Source: JBGPLJ01 sp035644395 | Lineage (GTDB): Bacteria; Pseudomonadota; Gammaproteobacteria; Steroidobacterales; Steroidobacteraceae | Direction of reading: 5' to 3' | Assembly: GCA_035644395.1 (NCBI GenBank) | Contig: DASQOR010000065.1 | Coordinates: 1 to 64,000 of the forward strand | Length of the DNA: 64,000 nucleotides | Part shown: piece after piece, positions 45,989 to 52,275 of the stretch | How the letters are laid out: every line of letters begins with the position of its first letter | Position numbering within the stretch: the stretch's first letter is position 1 | The notes under the pieces: model-generated | Seen by the model: only the letters and a program-made list of their open reading frames with translations | The model's database searches: none | Told to the model about the DNA's origin: nothing | Made by a program: the position numbers and the translations under genes

Positions 45989-46792
45989 GTGAGCGCGCGA
46001 TACCCCGAACGCATCGTCTGCCTGACCGAGGAGACCACGGAGATCCTGTACCTCCTCGGCGAGGAGCGGCGCATCGTCGGCATCTCCGGGTTCACGGTGC
46101 GTCCGCCGCGCGCTCGCAAGGAGAAACCGCGTGTGTCCGCCTTCACCAGCGCGAAATTCGAACGGATCCTCGCGCTCAAGCCGGACCTGGTGCTCGGCTT
46201 CTCGGACCTGCAGGCCGATATCGCGGCCGAACTCGTGCGCAAGGGTGTCGAGGTGCACGTCTTCAACCAGCGCACGGTCGCGGAAATCCTGCGGATGGTG
46301 CGCACGCTCGGCGGAATGATCGGATGCGGCGAGCGCAGCGCCGCGCTCGCCGATCGCCTCGAGGAGAACGTCGAACGTATCCGCCGCCAGGCCGCCGCAC
46401 AGGTCATACGTCCGCGTGTCTACTTCGAGGAATGGGATGAGCCGCAGATCGCCGCCATCCGGTGGGTTGCGGAGGTCATCGAGATCGCGGGGGGCGACAA
46501 CTGCTTTCCGGAACTTGCGCTCGAGGCGCTCGGCAAGGACCGCATCATCGCGGATCCGCTCGAAGTGCCGCGGCGTCAACCGGACCTGATCCTCGGATCC
46601 TGGTGCGGCAAGAAGTTCAACCCGCAGGCCGTCGCCGCGCGGCCCGGTTGGGAGTCCGTGTCCGCGGTGAAGTCCGGTGAACTGCACGAGATCAAGTCGG
46701 CGATCATCCTGCAGCCGGGGCCGGCCGCCCTCACGGACGGAATCGACGCGATCCACCGGATCATCGCGCGCTGGGCCGCTAGTCGGTCGTGA
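45989..46792 (+). CDS. Cytosolic BtuF/FecB-like substrate-binding protein
   Basis: The 267-residue protein has the helical-backbone binding fold of ABC transporter receptors: RIVCLTEETTEILYLLGEERRIVGISGF, ERILALKPDLVLGFSDLQADIAAEL and a C-terminal QPGPAALTDGIDAIHRIIA. It has no signal peptide: translation starts at GTG 45989 after GCGGAG, directly with the domain. No permease or ATPase gene is adjacent. Similar signal-less proteins are annotated as cobalamin-binding, but the ligand and location cannot be told from this sequence. Its end overlaps convergent purC by 14 bases. Confidence 0.78.
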   Translation: MSARYPERIVCLTEETTEILYLLGEERRIVGISGFTVRPPRARKEKPRVSAFTSAKFERILALKPDLVLGFSDLQADIAAELVRKGVEVHVFNQRTVAEILRMVRTLGGMIGCGERSAALADRLEENVERIRRQAAAQVIRPRVYFEEWDEPQIAAIRWVAEVIEIAGGDNCFPELALEALGKDRIIADPLEVPRRQPDLILGSWCGKKFNPQAVAARPGWESVSAVKSGELHEIKSAIILQPGPAALTDGIDAIHRIIARWAASRS

Positions 46793-47693
46793 GCAGGCGC
46801 AGGGCTTCGCGGTATTTTTCGCTCGTCCTCGTGATGATCTCCGGCGGCAGCTTCGGTCCCGGAGCCTTCTTGTTCCAGTTGAGCGTCTCGAGGTAGTCGC
46901 GCACGAACTGCTTGTCGAAGCTCGGCGGACTGCTGCCCGGCTGGTAGCTTGCGACCGGCCAGAAACGCGACGAGTCCGGGGTAATGACCTCATCGATCAG
47001 CACCAGCTGGCCGCGCGAGTTCGTGCCGAACTCGAACTTGGTGTCGGCGATGATGATGCCGCGCTCGAGCGCGTGCTCCGCTGCGAAACGATAGAGCCTG
47101 AGCGCCGTATCGCGCAGCTTCCCCGCGAGGGTCTTGCCGATGCGGTCCGCGACCTCATCGAAGCCGACGTTCTCGTCGTGCTGGCCGGCCGGCGCCTTGG
47201 TCGCGGGCGTGAAGATGGGTTCCGGCAGGCGAGCAGCGAGCTTCAGTCCCTGCGCAAGAGCGATCGACGACACCGTGCCAGTCTTCTGGTAGTCCTTCCA
47301 GCCCGATCCGATGAGATAGCCGCGCACCACCGCTTCGAACGGCAGCGCCTTCAGGCGCCGCACGACCACTGCGCGATCGCGCAGCATCGCGACCTCTTCG
47401 CGGCGCTTGACGATGTCGCCGAGCGGGATGTCCGCGAGGTGATTGCGCACGATCGCGCCCGTGCGCCCGAACCAGTAGTTCGAAATCTGCGTGAGCACGC
47501 GGCCCTTGTCCGGGATCGGGTCGGGCAGCACCACATCGAAGGCCGACAGCCGGTCCGTCGTGACGATGAGCATGTGCTTGTCGTCGACCCGATAGATGTC
47601 GCGCACCTTGCCTTCGTGGATGCGCTCGAGTCCCTCGAGACTGGAACGGAAAAGCGTGCCGTCCGGCGGCGCGGAAGAATCGACCCGATCCAT
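46779..47693 (-). CDS. purC: Phosphoribosylaminoimidazole-succinocarboxamide synthase
   Basis: PurC (SAICAR synthase) joins CAIR and aspartate using ATP. The 304-residue protein is of the longer eukaryote-like/proteobacterial form, with HEGKVRDIYRVDDKHMLIVTTDRLSAFDVVLP, VVRGYLIGSGWKDYQKTG and the GIIIADTKFEFGTN and LIDEVITPDSSRFWP active-site blocks. It stands alone here, divergent from djlA, 4 kb from purEK. Its stop overlaps the convergent binding-protein gene. Confidence 0.97.
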   Translation of the reverse strand: MDRVDSSAPPDGTLFRSSLEGLERIHEGKVRDIYRVDDKHMLIVTTDRLSAFDVVLPDPIPDKGRVLTQISNYWFGRTGAIVRNHLADIPLGDIVKRREEVAMLRDRAVVVRRLKALPFEAVVRGYLIGSGWKDYQKTGTVSSIALAQGLKLAARLPEPIFTPATKAPAGQHDENVGFDEVADRIGKTLAGKLRDTALRLYRFAAEHALERGIIIADTKFEFGTNSRGQLVLIDEVITPDSSRFWPVASYQPGSSPPSFDKQFVRDYLETLNWNKKAPGPKLPPEIITRTSEKYREALRLLTTD

Positions 47694-47803
47694 GAAAGTG
47701 ACTGACTCCGGCTGCTACGATAAGAGCCGGAGAAATCGGTCGTTCCGGCTGGCTGGACGAGGAAGAGAGGAATCTTGCGGCTGAGGGCTGGGCGGGTCAA
47801 GAA

Positions 47804-48598
47804 ATGTCGATGAAATGGCTGGGAAAAGCCCTGGGCGCCGCGCTCGGCTACGTCGCGTTCGGGCCGGTCGGCTCGCTCCTCGGCGTCGTGCTCGGCCATC
47901 AGTTCGATCGCGACATCGACTTCGCGTTGGCCGGCCCGGCGCGCGCAAGGCTGTACGAAATCAGCACGGTCTTCTTTCGCACTACCTTCTACGTGATGGG
48001 GCATCTGGCGAAGTCCGACGGCCGTGTCACCGAAAGTGAGATCCAGGCCGCGCGGCTCGTGATGCAGCAGCTGCGCCTGTCGCCGTCCGAAGTCCAGTTC
48101 GCCATCGAATGCTTCACGCGCGGCAAGGAGCAGGGCTTCCCCCTCGAGCGCGCGCTCGCGGAGCTGCGCGATGCCTGCGAGGGCCGCCCCGACCTCGTCC
48201 GGTTCTTCGTCGAGATCGAAATGCGGGCGGCGCTGTACGGCAATGGCATGCAGGGGCCGGTGCGCCAGCGCCTCGCCGGGATCGCGCAGCGAGTCGGAAT
48301 TTCCGGACTCGAGCTCGCGCACATGGAAGCGATCATCCGCGCCTACGGACGGCAGCAGCAATCGAGTGCGCCGCCGCCGGCCGAGCGTCTCGCCGATGCA
48401 TACGAGGTGCTGGAAGTGGCGAGGGAGGCAGCGGATGCGGAAGTCACGAAGGCGTATCGCCGGCAGATGAGCCGCAACCATCCCGACAAGCTCAAGGCGA
48501 ACGGCCTGCCGGAATCCATGCTCGAGATGGCGAAGGAGAAGACGCAACAGATCCAGCAGGCCTACGAGTCCATCAAGGAAGCTCGTGGCATGCGCTGA
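47804..48598 (+). CDS. djlA: Membrane-anchored co-chaperone DjlA
   Basis: DjlA is a DnaK co-chaperone with a membrane anchor, a TerB-like domain and a C-terminal J domain. The 264-residue protein has a hydrophobic Gly-rich N-terminus (LGKALGAALGYVAFGPVGSLLGVVLGH), a TerB region (MGHLAKSDGRVTESEIQAARLVMQQLRLS) and a J domain from about 198 with the HPD motif in MSRNHPDKLKANGLPE. These orders and lengths match DjlA. An alternative ATG lies two codons downstream. Confidence 0.94.
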   Translation: MSMKWLGKALGAALGYVAFGPVGSLLGVVLGHQFDRDIDFALAGPARARLYEISTVFFRTTFYVMGHLAKSDGRVTESEIQAARLVMQQLRLSPSEVQFAIECFTRGKEQGFPLERALAELRDACEGRPDLVRFFVEIEMRAALYGNGMQGPVRQRLAGIAQRVGISGLELAHMEAIIRAYGRQQQSSAPPPAERLADAYEVLEVAREAADAEVTKAYRRQMSRNHPDKLKANGLPESMLEMAKEKTQQIQQAYESIKEARGMR

Positions 48599-48620
48599 GG
48601 ATTGAGCTAGAGTAAGGATC

Positions 48621-49301
48621 ATGCAGCCGCCGTTCATCGCGCCCTCGATCCTGTCCGCGGATTTCGCGCGCCTCGGCGAGGAAGTCGAGCAGGTGATCGC
48701 CGCCGGTGCGGACCTCGTGCACTTCGACGTGATGGACAACCACTACGTGCCGAATCTCACGATCGGCCCGCTCGTGTGCGAGGCGCTGCGCAAGCACGGC
48801 GTCAAGGCGCCGATCGACGTGCACCTGATGGTCAAGCCGGTCGACCGCATCGTGCCGGACTTCGCGAAGGCGGGCGCCACGTACATCACGTTCCATCCGG
48901 AAGCGAGCGAGCACGTCGATCGCACGATCGAGCTCATCCGCGAGCACGGCGCCAGGCCCGGCATCGTTCTCAATCCCGCGAGCCCGCTCAACTGGCTCGA
49001 TCACGTGCTCGACAAGATCGACATGGTGCTCCTGATGTCGGTCAACCCGGGGTTCGGCGGCCAGAAATTCATTGCGGGCGTGCTGCCGAAGCTCGCCGAG
49101 GTGCGCCGCCGGATCGATGCGGGCAATCGCCCGGTGCGGCTCGAGATCGACGGGGGCGTCAAGGTCGACAACATCGCCGAGATCGCGGCCGCAGGCGCTG
49201 ACACTTTCGTGTCAGGTTCCGCGATCTTCGGCAGTGGGGACTACAAGGCGGCGATTCTCGCCATGCGCAAGGAGATTGCGCGCGCAAAAAAAGGGTCGTA
49301 G
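48621..49301 (+). CDS. rpe: Ribulose-phosphate 3-epimerase
   Basis: Rpe interconverts ribulose-5-phosphate and xylulose-5-phosphate. The 226-residue TIM barrel has APSILSADFARLGEE, HFDVMDNHYVPNLTIGP, VDVHLMVKPVD-type block (PIDVHLMVKPVD), VLLMSVNPGFGGQKFI and LEIDGGVKVDNIAEIAAAGADTFVSGSAIF, with the metal-binding His and Asp residues intact. The TAG stop (49299-49301) is the first three bases of a long palindromic element. Confidence 0.97.
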   Translation: MQPPFIAPSILSADFARLGEEVEQVIAAGADLVHFDVMDNHYVPNLTIGPLVCEALRKHGVKAPIDVHLMVKPVDRIVPDFAKAGATYITFHPEASEHVDRTIELIREHGARPGIVLNPASPLNWLDHVLDKIDMVLLMSVNPGFGGQKFIAGVLPKLAEVRRRIDAGNRPVRLEIDGGVKVDNIAEIAAAGADTFVSGSAIFGSGDYKAAILAMRKEIARAKKGS

Positions 49302-49413
49302 AAAAAGGGGACGAAGAAAAAGGGGACAGATTTATTTTCTCGAGAATCTGATGCAGACGCCCAGATACCCGAGAAAATAAATCTGTCCCCTTTTTCTTCG
49401 TCCCCTTTTTCTA
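49299..49413. repeat. 44-bp inverted repeat between rpe and crp
   Basis: Perfect 44-base arms (49299-49342 and 49370-49413) flank a 27-base spacer. Each arm is TAG-A5-GGGGAC-GAAG-A5-GGGGACAGATTTATTTTCTCG, so the A5GGGGAC unit is itself duplicated inside the arm. The outermost TAG at both ends is the stop codon of the two convergent genes. The transcript in either direction would fold into a long hairpin ending in a T-rich run, so it probably also acts as a two-way terminator. Confidence 0.92.
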
Positions 49414-50169
49414 CCAGTCGTCGTCTTCGCTCTCGTCGGCCGCGGCGACTTCCGGCCGCATCATCTTGCTTCCGGGGGCGTCCTTTGCACCCTTCGGCGG
49501 CACGGCGACCGGGCGAGGCCGCATCTTCGGCCGCGCGTTGAAGACGACGATCGTCTTGCCGCTCGCCTTGAGCAGGCCCTGCTCTTCCAGCACCTTCAGC
49601 ACGCGTCCCGCCATTTCCCGCGAGCAGCCGACGAGCCGCGAGAGTTCCTGGCGGCTCACCTTGATCTGCATGCCTTCCGGGTGCGTCATCGCATCCGGCT
49701 CGCTGCAGAGGTCCATGATCGCGTGCGCGACCCGGCCCGTGACATCGACGAAAGCGAGGTCGCCGAGCTTGCGATTGGTGCGGTCGAGGCGCGTCGCGAG
49801 CTGCGTCGCGAGTTCGAACACGAGGCCCGGGCTCTCCGCGGCGATCTGCCGGAAGCGCGGATAGGTCATCTCGGCGAGTTCGCACTGCTGGCGCGTGCGC
49901 ACCCAGGCGCTGCGGGTCGGCTGTTCGTAGAACAGGCCCATTTCACCGAAGAACTGCCCCTTGTTGAGGTACGCGAGCACCATCTCGTTGCCGTCTTCGT
50001 CCTCGATCATCACCTCGACCGAGCCGCTGATGATGTAGTACAGGATGTCGGGCAGATCGCCAGCGTGGATCACGACCGTCTTCGACGGGACCGTGCGGAT
50101 GCGGCAGTAGCTCAGGAATCGATTGATGGCGGGCAGGTCGGTGAGGGGCTTGACGGCGACTTCTTCCAT
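49411..50169 (-). CDS. crp: cAMP receptor protein (Vfr/CRP-like) with acidic tail
   Basis: The 252-residue regulator has a cyclic-nucleotide domain with GEMGLFYEQPTRSAWVRTRQQCELAEM (cAMP pocket Glu, Arg and Ser conserved), the dimer helix, and a helix-turn-helix SRQELSRLVGCSREMAGRVLKVLEEQGLL. FVDVTGRVAHAIMDLCSEPDAMTHPEGMQIKVSRQE is close to Vfr/Clp. It therefore probably reads cAMP (or c-di-GMP, as Clp does). A tail of about 38 residues beyond the HTH (PKMRPRPVAVPPKGAK...ESEDDDW) is unusual. I use ATG 50169. Confidence 0.9.
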   Translation of the reverse strand: MEEVAVKPLTDLPAINRFLSYCRIRTVPSKTVVIHAGDLPDILYYIISGSVEVMIEDEDGNEMVLAYLNKGQFFGEMGLFYEQPTRSAWVRTRQQCELAEMTYPRFRQIAAESPGLVFELATQLATRLDRTNRKLGDLAFVDVTGRVAHAIMDLCSEPDAMTHPEGMQIKVSRQELSRLVGCSREMAGRVLKVLEEQGLLKASGKTIVVFNARPKMRPRPVAVPPKGAKDAPGSKMMRPEVAAADESEDDDW

Positions 50170-50238
50170 ACGCTCTCCCGAGGGGCCTTCTAGCCCCGCG
50201 TTTTTATTACATAAACCCCAAAGCCGCAAGCGGAATCG

Positions 50239-50886
50239 TCAAATCCAGTACGCGGTGCGAGTCATGACGCGCGCGGTCATCCGCATTGCGAATCGCACGA
50301 ACGCAGGGAGCGGTGCACCGCCGGCGGCGGTCGCGGTTTGGCCGTGACGAATCTCGTCCGCCTGCATGGACTCAAGGATCCGGCGGCTGCGCTCATCGCG
50401 CGGCGGCAGCTTTGCAAGATGTTCTTCAAGATGGCCCTCGACCTGACGCTCGGTCTCGGCGACAAAGCCGAGGCTTACCCGATCGTTGAGCGCGCCCGCT
50501 GCCAGACCGATGGCGAACGAGCCGGCGTACCAGAGCGGCGCGAGCCGGCTCGGGCTCGCGTCGAGTTCGCGCAGCCGCGTCTCGCACCACGCGAGATGGT
50601 CCTGTTCCTCGCGCGCCGCGTCCAGGAGTTGCGCCCGCGTTGCCGCATCGCGTGCCGTCACCGACTGTCCGCGGTAGAGCGCCTGGGCTGCGATCTCGCC
50701 GCTGTGATTGACGCGCATGAGCCCCGCCGCGTGGCGGGTCTCGCCGGCGTCGAGTGCGCCGGCGGCGACGCCGTCGGCCGGATAGCGCCGGGCGGCGGAA
50801 GAGCGGGCCGCGACAGTTCTAAGTGCTTGATCAAAAGAGCTAATCAGGCGATCCAGGGGCGTGAGATCGAGCGTTTTCACAGACAC
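50239..50886 (-). CDS. coq7: Coq7-type ubiquinone hydroxylase
   Basis: Coq7 is a diiron monooxygenase that makes the last ring hydroxylation of ubiquinone; it replaces UbiF in many gammaproteobacteria. The 215-residue protein has the ligand motifs NHSGEIAAQALYRGQ, REEQDHLAWCETRL, ETERQVEGHLEEHL and ADEIRHGQTA in the right order, plus a hydrophobic surface helix (APLWYAGSFAIGLAAGALND). The start is GTG 50886, about 80 bases from the rplM promoter on the other strand. Confidence 0.93.
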   Translation of the reverse strand: MSVKTLDLTPLDRLISSFDQALRTVAARSSAARRYPADGVAAGALDAGETRHAAGLMRVNHSGEIAAQALYRGQSVTARDAATRAQLLDAAREEQDHLAWCETRLRELDASPSRLAPLWYAGSFAIGLAAGALNDRVSLGFVAETERQVEGHLEEHLAKLPPRDERSRRILESMQADEIRHGQTATAAGGAPLPAFVRFAMRMTARVMTRTAYWI

Positions 50887-50965
50887 ATTATATATGCCTC
50901 CGAAGGCCCGCTCCGGCGTATCGGCCGGGGCCTGCCGGGGGTGCCGCCACCAGCCGTTTCCAGCT

Positions 50966-50994
50966 TTGCAAACAAAGGGTTGCTTCAGTAGACT
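50966..50994 (+). promoter_or_regulatory. rplM-rpsI promoter
   Basis: TTGCAA (50966-50971) and TAGACT (50989-50994) are 17 bases apart, about 50 bases upstream of the rplM ATG. The match and spacing are good for sigma-70, and the stretch is AT-rich. Confidence 0.6.
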
Positions 50995-51044
50995 TGCCGC
51001 CCTTTCGCGAGCGGCCCCGAAGCCGCCGAAACCTTGAGAGAGCC

Positions 51045-51473
51045 ATGACCACGGAATTTGCCAAAGCCGGCACCGTACGCGCCGACTGGTACGTCGTTGA
51101 CGCCAACGGCAAGACGCTCGGCCGCCTTGCCTCGAAACTCGCTCACCGCCTGCGCGGCAAGCACAAGGCGCAGTACACGCCGCACGTCGACACCGGCGAT
51201 TACCTCATCGTGATCAACGCCGAGAAGATCAAGGTCACGGGCGCGAAGCTCACCGACAAGATCTATCACCACCACACGGGTTACATCGGCAACCTCAAGT
51301 CGATTGCGCTCGGCAAGCTCCTCGCGACGAAGCCGGAGCGCGTGATCCAGTACGCGGTGAAAGGCATGCTGCCGAAGAACACGCTCGGCCGGAACATGTT
51401 CAAGAAGCTGCACGTGTTTGCTGGGGAAAAACACCCACACCAGGCGCAGCAGCCCAAAGCGCTCGAGCTCTAA
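51045..51473 (+). CDS. rplM: 50S ribosomal protein L13
   Basis: L13 binds 23S rRNA early in large-subunit assembly. The 142-residue protein shows DWYVVDANGKTLGRLASKLAHRLRGKHKAQYTPHVDTGDYLIVINAEKI, HHTGYIGNLKSI and AVKGMLPKNTLGRNMFKKLHVFAGEKHPHQAQQP, the standard blocks. ATG 51045 follows TTGAGAGAG; an in-frame ATG at 50994 overlaps the -10 box and was not used. rpsI follows 27 bases after the stop. Confidence 0.98.
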   Translation: MTTEFAKAGTVRADWYVVDANGKTLGRLASKLAHRLRGKHKAQYTPHVDTGDYLIVINAEKIKVTGAKLTDKIYHHHTGYIGNLKSIALGKLLATKPERVIQYAVKGMLPKNTLGRNMFKKLHVFAGEKHPHQAQQPKALEL

Positions 51474-51500
51474 ACCTCCCTTTATCCGAGAGATCCCGCG

Positions 51501-51893
51501 ATGCCTGCAACTTCGTACTACGGAACTGGACGCCGCAAGACTTCGACCGCGCGCGTATGGCTCAAGCCCGGCAAGGGCGACATCACGGTGAATGCCCGGT
51601 CGCTCGATGAATTCTTCGGCCGCGAGACCGGCCGCATGATCGTGCGCCAGCCGCTCGAAGTCGCGCAGCTCGCGGACAAGTTCGACATTTCGGTCATCGT
51701 CGCGGGCGGCGGCATCACCGGCCAGGCCGGCGCGGTGCGCCACGGCATCACGCGCGCCCTCATGAAGTACGACGAGTCGCTGCGCAAGACGCTGCGCAAG
51801 GCCGGGTTCGTCACGCGCGACGCGCGCGAAGTCGAACGCAAGAAGGTCGGGCGTCGCAAGGCCCGCCGCGGAACTCAGTACTCGAAGCGCTGA
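51501..51893 (+). CDS. rpsI: 30S ribosomal protein S9
   Basis: S9 sits in the small-subunit head, and its C-terminal tail touches the P-site tRNA. The 130-residue protein has YYGTGRRKTSTARVWLKPGKGDITVN, the GGGITGQAGAVRHGITRAL motif and the conserved tail RKKVGRRKARRGTQYSKR. It is co-transcribed with rplM. tRNA-Gln starts 36 bases downstream. Confidence 0.98.
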   Translation: MPATSYYGTGRRKTSTARVWLKPGKGDITVNARSLDEFFGRETGRMIVRQPLEVAQLADKFDISVIVAGGGITGQAGAVRHGITRALMKYDESLRKTLRKAGFVTRDAREVERKKVGRRKARRGTQYSKR

Positions 51894-51928
51894 TCGCATC
51901 GAGGGTTCTGCCGCTCCTCGTCCGGTAT

Positions 51929-52002
51929 TGGGGGATCGTCTAGTGGTAGGACTACGGACTCTGACTCCGTCAACCTAGGTTCGAATCCTAGTCCCCCAGC
52001 CA
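51929..52002 (+). tRNA. tRNA-Gln (anticodon CTG)
   Basis: The 7-bp acceptor stem TGGGGGA/TCCCCCA, discriminator G, encoded CCA at 52000-52002, a D arm (TCTAGTGGTAGGAC), the anticodon loop CTCTGAC within an ACGGA/TCCGT stem, and the T loop TTCGAAT are all present. The anticodon CTG and G73 fit glutamine. A terminator follows directly. A split copy of its 3' end lies at 52075-52195. Confidence 0.97.
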
Positions 52003-52012
52003 AAAAGCCGAA

Positions 52013-52034
52013 GGCCCGCGTCAGCGGGCCTTTT
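52013..52034 (+). terminator. Terminator of the rplM-rpsI-tRNA-Gln unit
   Basis: A 7-bp stem GGCCCGC/GCGGGCC with loop GTCA is followed by TTTT (52031-52034). It starts 11 bases after the CCA of tRNA-Gln. Confidence 0.85.
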
Positions 52035-52074
52035 GCGTTTTTGGCGGGGTACTAGGTGTTGAGAACCTAGGGCA

Positions 52075-52195
52075 CCTAGGTTCGACCAGATTGCCGGGAG
52101 CAATCTGGAACGATCACAATACAGGCGAGAGCCTGTTTGTGATCGACCCCAGCGGGGCGGAGCACAGGGAAGTGCGAAGTAATCCTAGTCCCCCA
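52075..52195 (+). other. Split copy of the tRNA-Gln 3' end (att-like remnant)
   Basis: CCTAGGTTCGA (52075-52085) and AATCCTAGTCCCCCA (52181-52195) together rebuild the T arm and acceptor 3' strand of the intact tRNA-Gln at 51975-51998. The two halves are separated by 95 bases that hold hairpins CCAGATTGC/GCAATCTGG and GATCACAA...ACAGGC/GCCTGT...TTGTGATC. A duplicated tRNA 3' end beside a low-GC gene block is the usual scar of an integrated element; here the scar itself has received a palindromic insertion. Confidence 0.7.
52086..52180. repeat. 95-base multi-hairpin element inserted in the tRNA-Gln scar
   Basis: The insert holds three stems: CCAGATTGC-CGGGA-GCAATCTGG (52086-52108), GATCACAA-T-ACAGGC-GAGA-GCCTGT-TTGTGATC (about 52112-52144) and CCCC-AGC-GGGG nearby. 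A single A seems duplicated at the junction with the tRNA sequence. No open reading frame is present. It looks like a small non-autonomous palindromic unit of another type than the GGGGACA family. Confidence 0.6.
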
Positions 52196-52275
52196 TCCAG
52201 TCTTCGTGCCGTTTCCCCATCCGCGGATACCCGGGTACTCTACCGCCGCGCCATTTCTGCGCGAACGCGCCAAAA

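Noticed and set aside
47706..47731. CTCCGGCT...AGCCGGAG hairpin between purC and djlA
   Set aside because: It could be an operator or leader structure, but no known riboswitch or PurR-type site is recognisable and the loop is long.
52075..52195. Second tRNA gene after tRNA-Gln
   Set aside because: Only the T arm and acceptor 3' half are present, broken by a 95-base insert; no 5' half or anticodon arm is seen.
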